Shown: positions 5,845-12,924, numbered from the stretch's first letter. The stretch: 14,487 bases of DNA from an uncultured Eubacteriales bacterium (GCA_934630515.1 CAKTVV010000030.1:1-14487); one strand, 5' to 3'. The notes: generated by a model from the letters alone, not told the origin. Translations and numbers: made by a program.

Positions 5845-6852
5845 TTATTGATTCTTGCGCTCCGCCCAGCGGCGCCGCAGCCATTCGCCGCCCCGGCGCA
5901 GCTCCCTGCCTGACCAGTCAGCGCCCAGCGACAGCCCATGCAGCACGGTCGGATATACCGGCGTCAGTCCATGCGCCAGCAGCACCGCCACAGCCGTCCC
6001 CTCCGACCAGCAGCCAAAACGGCGGATCAACACCGTCACCACGCCGGCGACCAGACCGCAAAGGAGCTGCTCTCCCGGCTTCACCGGCGCATAGGTGCGA
6101 TCCGACAGCCACAGCGCCGCCAGCACGCCGCTGCCCGCCAGCACGCCATACAGCGGCGAATGCCAGAACGCCAAGGACAGCAGCGCTACCGTGCCCAGCA
6201 TGGTTACCGGCGCAAGCAGCCGCACCCGCCGCCGCAAAAGCAGATACAAAAAGGTCAGCCCGATGGCGGGCAGACAGGTCTCGCCGATCGTCCCGGCGTG
6301 GATCCCATACAGCAGCTGCCAGCGGGCGGGCGCCTCCATCGCACCGGACAATGCCGCCAGCGGCGTGGCTGAAGCAATGGTATCGATCCCCCGCCATGGA
6401 ATCGGCACCGAATAACCGGTGACAGTGCCCGGAAACAGCACCCGCACCAGCAAGAACGCCGCCGCAACCGGATGCACCAGCGGATACGCCAGCCGGCTGT
6501 CCGGCCAGCGGCGGCTCACCAGCGTCGGCACCTCCGCCAGCACCGCCGTCAGCCCGCCCAACAGCGCCGCCGGCCACAGAGGGGTCTCCCCCGGCAGGCA
6601 GAACGCCGCCAGCAGCCCGCTCATCGCCGCCTGGGGCAGACGCACCGCCCGGTGGCTGCGCCCGCAGGGGCGTGCCAGCAAAAACTCCGCCGCCAGATAG
6701 CCGCCGACTGCCAGCAGCTCCAGCGCCGCCGCCCGCCAATGGTAGTAATAGACGGAGATCAGCAGCACCGGCACCAGCCCCGTCAGCCAATCCAGCGCTT
6801 TCTCCCGCTGCTGCCGTCCGCCGTCGGTGCGTACCTTCAGTTCCTCATCCAT
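5845..6852 (-). CDS. Stand-alone RnfD/NqrB-like membrane protein
   Basis: Related to RnfD and NqrB, the flavin-carrying membrane subunits of ion-pumping ferredoxin/quinone:NAD oxidoreductases. The 335 residues contain about ten hydrophobic helices. Family marks are DTIASATPL around residues 157-165, with Thr163 where RnfD/NqrB carry covalent FMN; GTIGET at 187-192; and SDRTYAPV at 250-257, corresponding to the usual DPVTSP stretch. The C-terminus is basic. The flavin-site context DTIASAT has Ala where many ApbE targets have Ser or Thr, so flavinylation is plausible but uncertain. The frame is open up to 7008, but a GGAGGA ribosome site 7 nt before the ATG at 6852 fixes the start. No rnfA, B, C, E or G, and no apbE, is near. 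It could be an orphan subunit or a paralogue with another job. Confidence 0.82.
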   Translation of the reverse strand: MDEELKVRTDGGRQQREKALDWLTGLVPVLLISVYYYHWRAAALELLAVGGYLAAEFLLARPCGRSHRAVRLPQAAMSGLLAAFCLPGETPLWPAALLGGLTAVLAEVPTLVSRRWPDSRLAYPLVHPVAAAFLLVRVLFPGTVTGYSVPIPWRGIDTIASATPLAALSGAMEAPARWQLLYGIHAGTIGETCLPAIGLTFLYLLLRRRVRLLAPVTMLGTVALLSLAFWHSPLYGVLAGSGVLAALWLSDRTYAPVKPGEQLLCGLVAGVVTVLIRRFGCWSEGTAVAVLLAHGLTPVYPTVLHGLSLGADWSGRELRRGGEWLRRRWAERKNQ

Positions 6853-6979
6853 CGGGGATTCCTCCATCCTCAAGCAAAATACAAAAAGGGACCCGCTGCG
6901 CCCTCTGCGCCCAGATCCACGAAAATACCGCTTACCGATCCCATGCAGCCATGCCGATGAGACCGCTGTCCACCTTGTT

Positions 6980-7008
6980 AGTATAGCCAATTCCGCCGGG
7001 TCTGTCAA
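6980..7008 (-). promoter_or_regulatory. Promoter of the RnfD-like gene
   Basis: On the minus strand, perfect -35 TTGACA (7003-7008), a 17-bp spacer and -10 TATACT (6980-6985). The predicted leader to the ATG at 6852 is about 120 nt, with a repeated GGCGCAG. No known riboswitch motif was recognised in it. Confidence 0.85.
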
Positions 7009-7048
7009 CCGCTATTTTCCCGTCCTCCGCTCCGGCACGGTCCGGAGC

Positions 7049-7077
7049 TTGACAAAAGCGGTCGGTCACGATACAAT
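7049..7077 (+). promoter_or_regulatory. Strong divergent promoter opening the acetyltransferase leader
   Basis: Perfect -35 TTGACA (7049-7054), a 17-bp spacer and -10 TACAAT (7072-7077). It diverges from the RnfD-like promoter, with 40 bp between the two -35 boxes. The next convincing plus-strand gene is the acetyltransferase at 7728, so this promoter makes either a long leader or a separate RNA. Confidence 0.8.
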
Positions 7078-7083
7078 AGCTGC

Positions 7084-7530
7084 ATCGGCTTCACAGCAGC
7101 GTATGATCTGCCGTCTGTCTGCGGCTGCAGCGAAACAGACGGTCCGGAAACGGCGGCAGAGAGGCTGCGGAACACAGCTCTTCCCCGGCGGCGCCCGGAT
7201 AGACAGCGGGACGCCCTGCGTCCGTTCCTCTCCCGGGCAGACTGCTCTTTCGGCTGCCTACGCTTACGAATGCTGTCTATGGGTGCTTCCGCCATCGAAT
7301 GCACCGGCAGCCCGCCGCCGGAGCAGGACAACCGATGAACCGGGCGGGCGCCGCTCCCGTGTTCCGGGTGCAGGGCAAGTTTCCGGCTGCACTCACACCG
7401 GAAGACCGTACCGGCAAGCCCCCCTATCCTACTCCGCCCGCCGCTGCCGGGGCAAAATCATCCAGCCAGACGCAAAGACGCAGAGCTGACCGCCGATCGA
7501 TCGTGCCAGTCATGCCCTGCGTCTTTTTTT
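7084..7530 (+). ncRNA. Candidate structured leader RNA or small RNA
   Basis: The stretch runs from a near-consensus promoter to a terminator-like hairpin, about 450 nt, without a convincing gene. Near its 5' end two helices compete: 7111-7118 pairs with 7135-7142 (CCGTCTGT/ACAGACGG), while 7108-7113 can pair with 7154-7159 (CTGCCG/CGGCAG). It matches no RNA family I recognise; RNase P RNA, tmRNA and common riboswitch cores were looked for and not seen. It may be an attenuator leader for the acetyltransferase or an independent RNA. The boundaries are predicted. Confidence 0.4.
7474..7530 (+). terminator. Terminator-like hairpin in the acetyltransferase leader
   Basis: AAAGACGCAG (7474-7483) pairs with CTGCGTCTTT (7517-7526), with a further TGAC/GTCA pairing inside a 33-nt loop, followed by a run of seven T (7524-7530). 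A second AGACGCA just before it (7468-7474) could compete for the same partner strand. It lies about 200 nt upstream of the acetyltransferase start. Confidence 0.6.
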
Positions 7531-7727
7531 GCAGAAAGGAACATAGGTGCAATCAAACACGATCCGCCATCCAAGCCTGTCCGGCGACGGGATACAGCCG
7601 GTTTCCGCCGCCCATTGGGGTCTCGTGGAGCGGCGGGGGGCTTTTCGCCGGCTTCAACGCCACTCCGGAAACCCATCTCTCCCGTACACATCCCACCGCC
7701 CTATACATCATACAGGAGGTATTTCAC

Positions 7728-8372
7728 ATGATCCCGCAATGGAAGATCTATCCCCGCAGTCAGGGGCACAGCACCGTATATCTGAAAAACGTCGTCACCG
7801 ACCCCTTCATTCAGGTGGGAGAATACACCGTGTACGACGACTTCGTGCAGGATCCCCGGGATTTTCAGCGCAACAACGTGCTGTATCATTACCCGGAATG
7901 CAACCACGATCGGCTGATCATCGGCAAATTCTGCTCCATCGCCTGCGGGGCGAAATTTCTGTTTAACGCTGCCAATCATACACTGGGCAGTCTGTCCACC
8001 TATCCCTTTCCAATCTTCTTTGAGGAATGGGACTTGCCCGCCGACACCGCCTCCATCGCTGCCGCCTGGGATAACCACGGCGATATCGTCGTGGGCAACG
8101 ATGTATGGATCGGCTACGAGGCGGTGATTCTGGCAGGGGTGACCATCGGCGACGGTGCCATCATCGGCAGCCGTGCCGTGGTGACCAAGGACGTGCCTCC
8201 CTACACCATCGTCGGGGGCGTGCCCGCCAAGCCCATCCGCCGCCGGTACGACGAGGAGACCATCCGGCAGCTGGAGACACTCCGCTGGTGGGATTGGGAG
8301 GAGGAAAAGCTCCGGCGCTGCATCGGCGCCATACAGTCCGGTCATATCGACGCACTGATCGACGCCGTCTGA
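7728..8372 (+). CDS. Xenobiotic O-acetyltransferase, CatB/Vat-like left-handed beta-helix
   Basis: The protein belongs to the hexapeptide-repeat acyltransferases that transfer acetyl from acetyl-CoA to hydroxyl groups. Its closest look is to the xenobiotic group of CatB (chloramphenicol) and Vat (streptogramin A) enzymes. It has 214 residues, the usual length of that group. Hexapeptide-like turns are at about 62-77 and 119-166, with GNDVWIG at 123-129. His84 in AANHT lies where the family's catalytic base is, and VGGVPAKPIR (162-171) is the standard exit motif. AGGAGGT lies 7 nt before the ATG at 7728. The frame stays open upstream to 7299, but that part is Pro/Arg-rich and unlike the family. 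It is followed by a TetR-controlled exporter operon. The true substrate, drug or cell-surface sugar, cannot be read from sequence. Confidence 0.88.
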   Translation: MIPQWKIYPRSQGHSTVYLKNVVTDPFIQVGEYTVYDDFVQDPRDFQRNNVLYHYPECNHDRLIIGKFCSIACGAKFLFNAANHTLGSLSTYPFPIFFEEWDLPADTASIAAAWDNHGDIVVGNDVWIGYEAVILAGVTIGDGAIIGSRAVVTKDVPPYTIVGGVPAKPIRRRYDEETIRQLETLRWWDWEEEKLRRCIGAIQSGHIDALIDAV

Positions 8373-8377
8373 TCTCA

Positions 8378-8403
8378 GTCTGCCGCCACCGGAAACGGCA
8401 GAC
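8378..8403 (+). terminator. Hairpin after the acetyltransferase
   Basis: GTCTGCCG (8378-8385) pairs with CGGCAGAC (8396-8403). An overlapping alternative pairs 8361-8371 with 8399-8409, across the stop codon. No T run follows, so it may stop transcription poorly or only protect the 3' end. Confidence 0.35.
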
Positions 8404-8495
8404 GGCGTCTCCCCCCCACTGCGGCAAACCCTGCATTGTCCCGCACCGGCACGACAGCCGGACAGCACCGGGAGCGGCATTGCCTGAAAAAAGCC

Positions 8496-8524
8496 TTGAC
8501 AAAAGTGGCTGCTTTTTGTATACT
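8496..8524 (+). promoter_or_regulatory. Promoter of the TetR-ABC-methyltransferase operon
   Basis: Perfect -35 TTGACA (8496-8501), a 17-bp spacer and -10 TATACT (8519-8524). The palindromic operator candidate covers the predicted start of transcription and the bases after it. Confidence 0.85.
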
Positions 8525-8551
8525 GCAATAAGCAACATGAGTTGCGCAACT
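8525..8551. promoter_or_regulatory. Palindromic operator, probably for the adjacent TetR regulator
   Basis: AGTTGCGCAACT (8540-8551) is a perfect 12-bp palindrome. GCAAC (8532-8536) and GTTGC (8541-8545) form an overlapping inverted repeat. They sit 1-27 bp after the -10 box and just before the regulator's ribosome site, the usual place for TetR autorepression. The binding protein is inferred from position. Confidence 0.65.
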
Positions 8552-8580
8552 ATCGTTTCTCGATCATAGGAGGACTATAC

Positions 8581-9159
8581 ATGCCACCGAAATTTCGATT
8601 TACCCGGGAGGAGATCGTTGCCGCAGCGCTGGCGGTCACACGGCGCAGCGGCATAAGCGGCCTGACCGCCCGCTCTCTGGCGGCAGAGCTGGGCTGCTCC
8701 GTCAAGCCCATCTTCGGGCTGTTCAAAAGCATGGAGGAGGTGCAGCAGGCGGTCTGTACCGCCGCCAATACCCTCTACCAAAACGCCTTGGAGCAGGAAA
8801 TGCGCAGCGGCAGCTATCCGCCCTATAAAGCCAGCGGCATGGCCTACATCCGGTTCGCCCGGGAGGAAAAGGAGCTGTTCAAGCTGCTGTTTATGCGGGA
8901 TCGAAGCGGGGAAATTATTTCAGAAGATCGGGAATCCATTCGTCCGCTGCTGGAGCTGATCGAAAAGAATCTGGGCATCAGCGAGGATGAGGCGGTTCAG
9001 TTCCATCTGGAAATGTGGCTCTATGTCCACGGGATCGCCACCATGCTGGCGACCGCCTATCTGAACTGGGACGAGGAATTCATCAGCCGGGCGCTCACAG
9101 ACGCTTACACCGGCCTGCAATACTGCTATCGGGAGGGAAAGCACCATGCCAGCCATTAA
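8581..9159 (+). CDS. TetR-family regulator of the downstream exporter operon
   Basis: A DNA-binding repressor of 192 residues. The helix-turn-helix spans about 29-48 (LTARSLAAELGCSVKPIFGLF), and a helical ligand-binding domain with a WHG-like character follows. The start at 8581 is chosen because AGGAGG lies 7 nt upstream; an ATG at 8542 is inside the operator palindrome and has no ribosome site. The last 14 bases overlap the ABC ATPase start, which suggests translational coupling and one transcript. It probably represses its own operon through the palindrome at 8540-8551 and releases it on binding a substrate of the exporter. That is the usual logic of TetR-exporter operons and is inferred here. 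Confidence 0.9.
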   Translation: MPPKFRFTREEIVAAALAVTRRSGISGLTARSLAAELGCSVKPIFGLFKSMEEVQQAVCTAANTLYQNALEQEMRSGSYPPYKASGMAYIRFAREEKELFKLLFMRDRSGEIISEDRESIRPLLELIEKNLGISEDEAVQFHLEMWLYVHGIATMLATAYLNWDEEFISRALTDAYTGLQYCYREGKHHASH

Positions 9160-9874
9160 AACAGAGCATCTGCGCAAAGTATATCGGGATGTCACCGCCG
9201 TGGATGACCTGAACCTATCCATTGAAGCCGGAGAGCTGTTTGCGCTGCTGGGCGTGAACGGCGCCGGCAAAACCACCACCATCAAGATGCTGTCCTGCCT
9301 ATGCCGTCCCACCGGCGGCGACGCCTTTTTGAGTGGGAAAAGTGTCCTGCGGGACACGGCAGCGGTCAAAGCCATCATCGGTGTTTCACCGCAGGAAACG
9401 GCGGTCGCCCCCAACCTGAGTGTGCAGGAAAATTTGGCGCTGATGTGCGGCGTCCACGGCTTTTCCAAGGAAAAAAGCGCCCAAAAGATTGCTGCATTGG
9501 CGGCGCAATTCGGGCTGGATACGGTGCTGAAAAAGCGAGCCGGCAAGCTCTCCGGCGGCTGGCAGCGCCGCCTGAGCATCGCCATGGCACTCATCGGTGA
9601 ACCGGAGATCCTGTTTCTGGACGAGCCGACGCTGGGGCTGGACGTGCTGGCACGCAGCGATCTGTGGGACGCCATCCGGGCGCTGAAGGGAACCGTCACC
9701 ATCGTCCTGACCACCCACTATATGGAAGAGGCTGAGGCACTCTCCGACCGCATCGGGATCATGAAGGACGGCAGACTGCTCACCGTCGGCACGGCGCAGG
9801 AGCTGAAGCAGGCGGCGGGCAAGGACAGCTTTGAGGCGGCATTCGTCGCCATCGTAAAGGGGGCGGCACAATGA
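9146..9874 (+). CDS. ABC transporter ATP-binding protein (ABC-2 exporter type)
   Basis: The cytoplasmic ATPase of an ABC exporter, 242 residues. Walker A is GVNGAGKT at 36-43, the Q-loop glutamine Q83, the signature LSGGW at 135-139, Walker B ILFLDE at 155-160, the D-loop LGLD at 163-166 and the switch His191 in TTHYMEEAE. All key residues are present. TTHYMEEAE is typical of the drug and antibiotic exporter (DRA/CcmA-like) subfamily. GGGAGGG lies 8 nt before the ATG. The start overlaps the regulator by 14 bp, and the stop overlaps the permease start by 4 bp (ATGA), so all three are translated together. Drug export is the likely role, but the substrate is unknown. Confidence 0.95.
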   Translation: MPAIKTEHLRKVYRDVTAVDDLNLSIEAGELFALLGVNGAGKTTTIKMLSCLCRPTGGDAFLSGKSVLRDTAAVKAIIGVSPQETAVAPNLSVQENLALMCGVHGFSKEKSAQKIAALAAQFGLDTVLKKRAGKLSGGWQRRLSIAMALIGEPEILFLDEPTLGLDVLARSDLWDAIRALKGTVTIVLTTHYMEEAEALSDRIGIMKDGRLLTVGTAQELKQAAGKDSFEAAFVAIVKGAAQ

Positions 9875-10602
9875 GACTGCTGGTGTTTTCCCGGCGCACG
9901 GCACAGGAGATCCTGCGGGATCCGCTGAATCTGGCATTCGGCGTAGGCTTTCCGGTGGTGCTGCTGCTGCTGTTATCCGCCATTCAAGCCAACATTCCGG
10001 TGAGCCTGTTTGCCATCGAGCAGCTGGCGCCCGGCATCGCCGTGTTCGGGCTGGCGTTCCTCACACTGTTTTCCGCCAGTTTGGTGGCAAAGGACCGGGA
10101 GAGCGCCTTTCTGTCCCGGTTATATACCACACCCCTGACAGCGGCGGACTTTATCCTCGGCTATCTGCTCCCCGTCCTCCCCATCGCCCTGCTGCAAGCG
10201 CTGATCACCTACGGCGTGGCGCTCCTGCTGGGGCTGCCCCTCTCCGTCCGGCTGCTGCCGGCGGTGGGGCTGATCCTGCCCATCGCCCTGTTTTTCATCG
10301 CTATAGGGCTGCTGTGCGGCAGCGTGCTGAATGTAAAGCAGACGGGGGCTGTCTGCGGCGCCCTGTTCACCAATCTGACGGCGTGGCTGTCGGGGATCTG
10401 GTTCGATCTGGAGCTGGTGGGCGGCGTCTATCGACGGATCGCCTATGCGCTGCCCTTTGTGCACGCCGTGGAGCTGGAGCGGGCGGCGATTCACGGCGAG
10501 TACGCCGCTATCGGACCGCACCTGCTCTGGGTGCTCGGATACGGAGCCGCCGCTGTCGCAGGCGCTGTGTTTCTGTTCCTGCGGCAAATGAAACGGCAAT
10601 AA
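9871..10602 (+). CDS. ABC-2 type transporter permease
   Basis: The membrane partner of the preceding ATPase, 243 residues with about six hydrophobic helices in the ABC-2 permease pattern. A cytoplasmic amphipathic start is followed by TM1 near 24-38, TM2 near 53-73, a coupling-type segment with KDRESAFLSRLYTTPL at about 74-89, and four further helices up to residue 237. The C-terminus is short and basic. The start codon overlaps the ATPase stop in an ATGA. With one ATPase and one permease gene, the transporter probably works as a homodimer of each. The substrate cannot be told. Confidence 0.92.
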   Translation: MRLLVFSRRTAQEILRDPLNLAFGVGFPVVLLLLLSAIQANIPVSLFAIEQLAPGIAVFGLAFLTLFSASLVAKDRESAFLSRLYTTPLTAADFILGYLLPVLPIALLQALITYGVALLLGLPLSVRLLPAVGLILPIALFFIAIGLLCGSVLNVKQTGAVCGALFTNLTAWLSGIWFDLELVGGVYRRIAYALPFVHAVELERAAIHGEYAAIGPHLLWVLGYGAAAVAGAVFLFLRQMKRQ

Positions 10603-10612
10603 CATCCACGAC

Positions 10613-10627
10613 GGCGGTGTAGCCGCC
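10613..10627 (+). other. Small intercistronic hairpin before the methyltransferase gene
   Basis: GGCGG (10613-10617) pairs with CCGCC (10623-10627) around a 5-nt loop, in the 54-bp gap between the permease and the methyltransferase. No T run follows, so it is not a terminator. It could act as a processing or stability element. Confidence 0.3.
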
Positions 10628-10656
10628 ATTCACCCGGAAAGATAAGGAGTATACCC

Positions 10657-11259
10657 ATGTATCAGACAGCATTAGAAACACATCTGCCCTATCCGCTGCT
10701 GGCGTTGATGGTGCTGGCACTGTTCTACGGCATACATTTTACCAAGCAGCTGCGCCAAAAGTGCCGGGGCATCCAAACCCGGCAGATCGGCCGCCGTAAG
10801 GAAAAAACCGTTCATACAGTAGAAATGCTGATGCAGGGCGCCGCCCTCGCCATTGTCCCGGCACAGCTGGTGTCAATTGCGTGGGACTGGAGCTGCTTGC
10901 CTGCCAACGCCCGGTTCACCGGCTTTTGCATCGGGCTGCTGGGGGACGGCATCTTTCTGCTTTCCGTGCTCTGTATGCGGGACAGCTGGCGGGCGGGCGT
11001 CCCGGATAAGGATCAGACCCGGCTGGTCACCACCGGCCTCTACCGCTTCAGCCGCAACCCGGCATTTCTCGGCTTTGACTGTATGTACGTCGGCGTGCTG
11101 CTGCTATACTGTAACCCGCTGACGGCGGTATTGACCGCTTACGCCGTGGTGATGCTGCATCTACAGATCCTGCAGGAGGAGCGGTATCTCACCGCCGCCT
11201 TCGGCGATGCCTATCGGGAATACCGGCGGCATGTATTCCGTTATCTGGGGCGGCGGTGA
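10657..11259 (+). CDS. Membrane methyltransferase, ICMT/phospholipid methyltransferase family
   Basis: An integral membrane protein of 200 residues with about five hydrophobic helices and the C-terminal signature of the isoprenylcysteine carboxyl methyltransferase / PEMT-like group: GLYRFSRNP at 127-135, EERYL at 174-178 and YREYRRHVFRYL at 186-197. Family members use S-adenosylmethionine to methylate lipid-soluble substrates at the membrane. AAGGAG lies 7 nt before the ATG. It follows the ABC permease by 54 bp with no terminator between, so it probably belongs to the same TetR-controlled operon. Bacteria lack classical prenylated CAAX proteins, so the substrate is unknown. It might modify the exported compound or a membrane lipid (speculative). 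Confidence 0.85.
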   Translation: MYQTALETHLPYPLLALMVLALFYGIHFTKQLRQKCRGIQTRQIGRRKEKTVHTVEMLMQGAALAIVPAQLVSIAWDWSCLPANARFTGFCIGLLGDGIFLLSVLCMRDSWRAGVPDKDQTRLVTTGLYRFSRNPAFLGFDCMYVGVLLLYCNPLTAVLTAYAVVMLHLQILQEERYLTAAFGDAYREYRRHVFRYLGRR

Positions 11260-11310
11260 GATGGCTCAACCCAAGCCGCCCGCTTCTGCCGTGTTTTTCG
11301 GCTGCCTTTC

Positions 11311-11339
11311 TTGACTTCCTCGGTCGGTTGTGTTATGCT
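11311..11339 (+). promoter_or_regulatory. Promoter of the EamA transporter gene
   Basis: -35 TTGACT (11311-11316), a 17-bp spacer and -10 TATGCT (11334-11339), 23 bp before the start codon. Confidence 0.75.
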
Positions 11340-11362
11340 GGCGGGACGAGGGAGGAATGTAT

Positions 11363-12268
11363 ATGCAAAAGGATTCCGTGACCGGCACTCTGGGAGCGCT
11401 GATCGCCAATGCGATCTTCGGTCTGTCCTACTACTTCAGTCAGATGGCGCTGGATACCGGCATACACCCGCTGGTGATCCTGCAGGTGCGGTTTACGCTG
11501 GCGTTCGCCGCCCTATCCCTATTGGCAGCGCTGCGGGTCATCCGGATCCGCTACAAAGGAAAGCCGCTGGGGCGGCTGCTGCTGATGGCGGTGATGCAGC
11601 CGCTGCTCTACTTCATTTTTGAGCTATACGGCATCGCCCGCACCTCCACCGCCCTGTCGGGGGTCATCATCGGCATGACCCCGGCGGTCGTCATGGCGGC
11701 GTCGGCACTCATTCTGGGGGAGCGCCCCACAGCGCTGCAATGGGGCGCCGGGCTGGTGAGCGTGGGCTGCATCACCGCCATCAGCCTCATCGGGAAACAA
11801 AACGGCTCCACCGATTGGCTGGGGATCCTATTGCTGGTGGGGGCCGTCGTGACCGCCGCCGGCTTTAATCTGCTCAGCCGGTCGGTTGCCACGCAGTTCA
11901 GCGCATGGGAGCGTACCTACGCTATGTTTGCTGTGGCAGCGGCGGCGTTTCTGGTGATCACCCCGGCGGCGCTGCGGGGGCAATACCGCTCCCAGCTGAC
12001 TCTGGCGGCGGGACAGCCCCGGTTCTGGTTGGCGCTGCTGTATCTGTCGCTGCTGTCCTCCATCGCCGCCTATTTTCTCTACAATCATGCCACCGGAAGG
12101 ATCGGGTTGGTGCGAGCCTCCGCTTTTTCCGGGGTGATCACGGTGGTGTCCATGTTCACCGGCATTTTCATCCTGAAGGAGCCCATGACCCCGGTGCAGA
12201 TCGTTCTGTGCCTGCTCATCATCGCCTGCATCTATGTGGTGAACTGTCCCACCCCCGCCAAAGCCTGA
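11363..12268 (+). CDS. EamA/DMT-superfamily transporter
   Basis: A drug/metabolite-transporter-type membrane protein of 301 residues with about ten hydrophobic helices in two homologous EamA halves (roughly 7-130 and 150-295). The second half ends with the typical ILKEPMTPVQIVLCLLII stretch, and the first half carries the matching ALILGERPTALQWGAG. Members export or import metabolites, amino acids or drugs; the substrate is not readable. GGGAGG lies 7 nt before the ATG at 11363; the frame is open upstream to 11330, but those residues overlap the promoter. The gene has its own promoter and ends at a strong bidirectional hairpin, so it is a single-gene unit. Confidence 0.92.
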   Translation: MQKDSVTGTLGALIANAIFGLSYYFSQMALDTGIHPLVILQVRFTLAFAALSLLAALRVIRIRYKGKPLGRLLLMAVMQPLLYFIFELYGIARTSTALSGVIIGMTPAVVMAASALILGERPTALQWGAGLVSVGCITAISLIGKQNGSTDWLGILLLVGAVVTAAGFNLLSRSVATQFSAWERTYAMFAVAAAAFLVITPAALRGQYRSQLTLAAGQPRFWLALLYLSLLSSIAAYFLYNHATGRIGLVRASAFSGVITVVSMFTGIFILKEPMTPVQIVLCLLIIACIYVVNCPTPAKA

Positions 12269-12271
12269 AAA

Positions 12272-12305
12272 CAGCCGCCTGTGAATTTCAGTTCACAGGC
12301 GGCTG
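12272..12305. terminator. Bidirectional terminator between converging genes
   Basis: A perfect 14-bp inverted repeat (12272-12285 with 12292-12305) around a 6-nt loop. On the plus strand it is followed by CTCTGTTTT, and on the minus strand directly by TTTT. It lies just after the EamA stop and 17 bp past the stop of the converging minus-strand gene, so it can serve both. Confidence 0.88.
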
Positions 12306-12321
12306 CTCTGTTTTGGCTCTA

Positions 12322-12912
12322 TCACAGCGCCCGGAACCGGGAGACCCGGCGAAAGGTACTGTAATTGCTGTCATGGTAGCTGGTGGCGCCGTTCCGGGCG
12401 GTGCGGCATAGGAACAGGATGTCCTCCCCATCGATGATCCAATCCACATACTGATACCCTACCAGCCGGGGGTCTTCTCCGGTGCCGTCGAGCAGATCCG
12501 CCGCCACCTGCCAGCGGGTCATATCCGGGCTCTTCAGCAGAGAGCACAGGTTGCGGTCCCCGGCGCAGGCGCTGCCCCGGATCCGGCAAACGATGGAATA
12601 ACACCAGCCGCTCACCGGATCCCGACGGATCACAAATTTTGCGTGATTGCCGGGAAACTCCATCGCATGGGAATATCGCAGCGGCGCCTCCGGATGCGCC
12701 TCATCCACCGAAAAGACCAATACCCGTCCGTAATTAGGCGTACAGCGCTCCATCTGGTAACGCATGACCGTCACCAGCCGGTCGTCGGGCGTCACCAACC
12801 AATCCGCCGTCACCCCGGTGCAGGCAGGCGCCAAACGGCAAACATACACCTCTCCGCTATCAAACAGCGGCGGGCAGTAGGGAGCATAGCTCCAGCTCGT
12901 ACAACCCTTCAT
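12322..12912 (-). CDS. Sialidase-like beta-propeller protein, apparently internally deleted
   Basis: An intact 196-residue frame with GGAGG 6 nt before its ATG. The C-terminal part from about residue 34 resembles the end of sialidase/glycosidase-type beta-propeller proteins of gut Firmicutes, with FPGNHAKF, DPVSGWCYSIV, VGYQYVDWIIDGEDILFL and HDSNYSTF. The first 32 residues (SYAPYCPPLFDSGEVYVCRL) resemble the N-terminal edge of the same kind of protein, which is normally several hundred residues longer. The simplest reading is an in-frame loss of the middle, joining at about residues 32-37. No catalytic Arg triad or Asp-box set can be seen, so it is probably inactive. It follows the frameshifted lyase-like gene by 12 bp in one operon, which could once have served sialic acid or related sugar-acid use. 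The family memory is mine and unverified. Confidence 0.6.
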   Translation of the reverse strand: MKGCTSWSYAPYCPPLFDSGEVYVCRLAPACTGVTADWLVTPDDRLVTVMRYQMERCTPNYGRVLVFSVDEAHPEAPLRYSHAMEFPGNHAKFVIRRDPVSGWCYSIVCRIRGSACAGDRNLCSLLKSPDMTRWQVAADLLDGTGEDPRLVGYQYVDWIIDGEDILFLCRTARNGATSYHDSNYSTFRRVSRFRAL

Positions 12913-12924
12913 AGATATCCTCCG

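Noticed and set aside
5241..5939. Open minus-strand frames of 182-232 codons across the 13-bp repeats
   Set aside because: They run over the TetR promoter and a 13-bp repeat that shifts frame at each unit, and they have no ribosome site or recognisable protein.
7131..7160. Resemblance of GGTCCGGAAAC to the SRP RNA domain IV loop
   Set aside because: The GGAA is not closed by the required CC/GG pairs and the conserved AGCAG side is altered, so it does not fold like SRP RNA.
7605..7636. CCGCCGC/GCGGCGG hairpin as a second terminator before the acetyltransferase
   Set aside because: It is followed by a G run and only four T, so it does not look like a rho-independent terminator.
7299..7727. 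A 143-codon in-frame extension of the acetyltransferase, with a possible ATG at 7335
   Set aside because: It is Pro/Arg/Ser-rich and unlike the family, crosses the terminator hairpin, and the ATG at 7728 has a perfect ribosome site and gives the usual family length.
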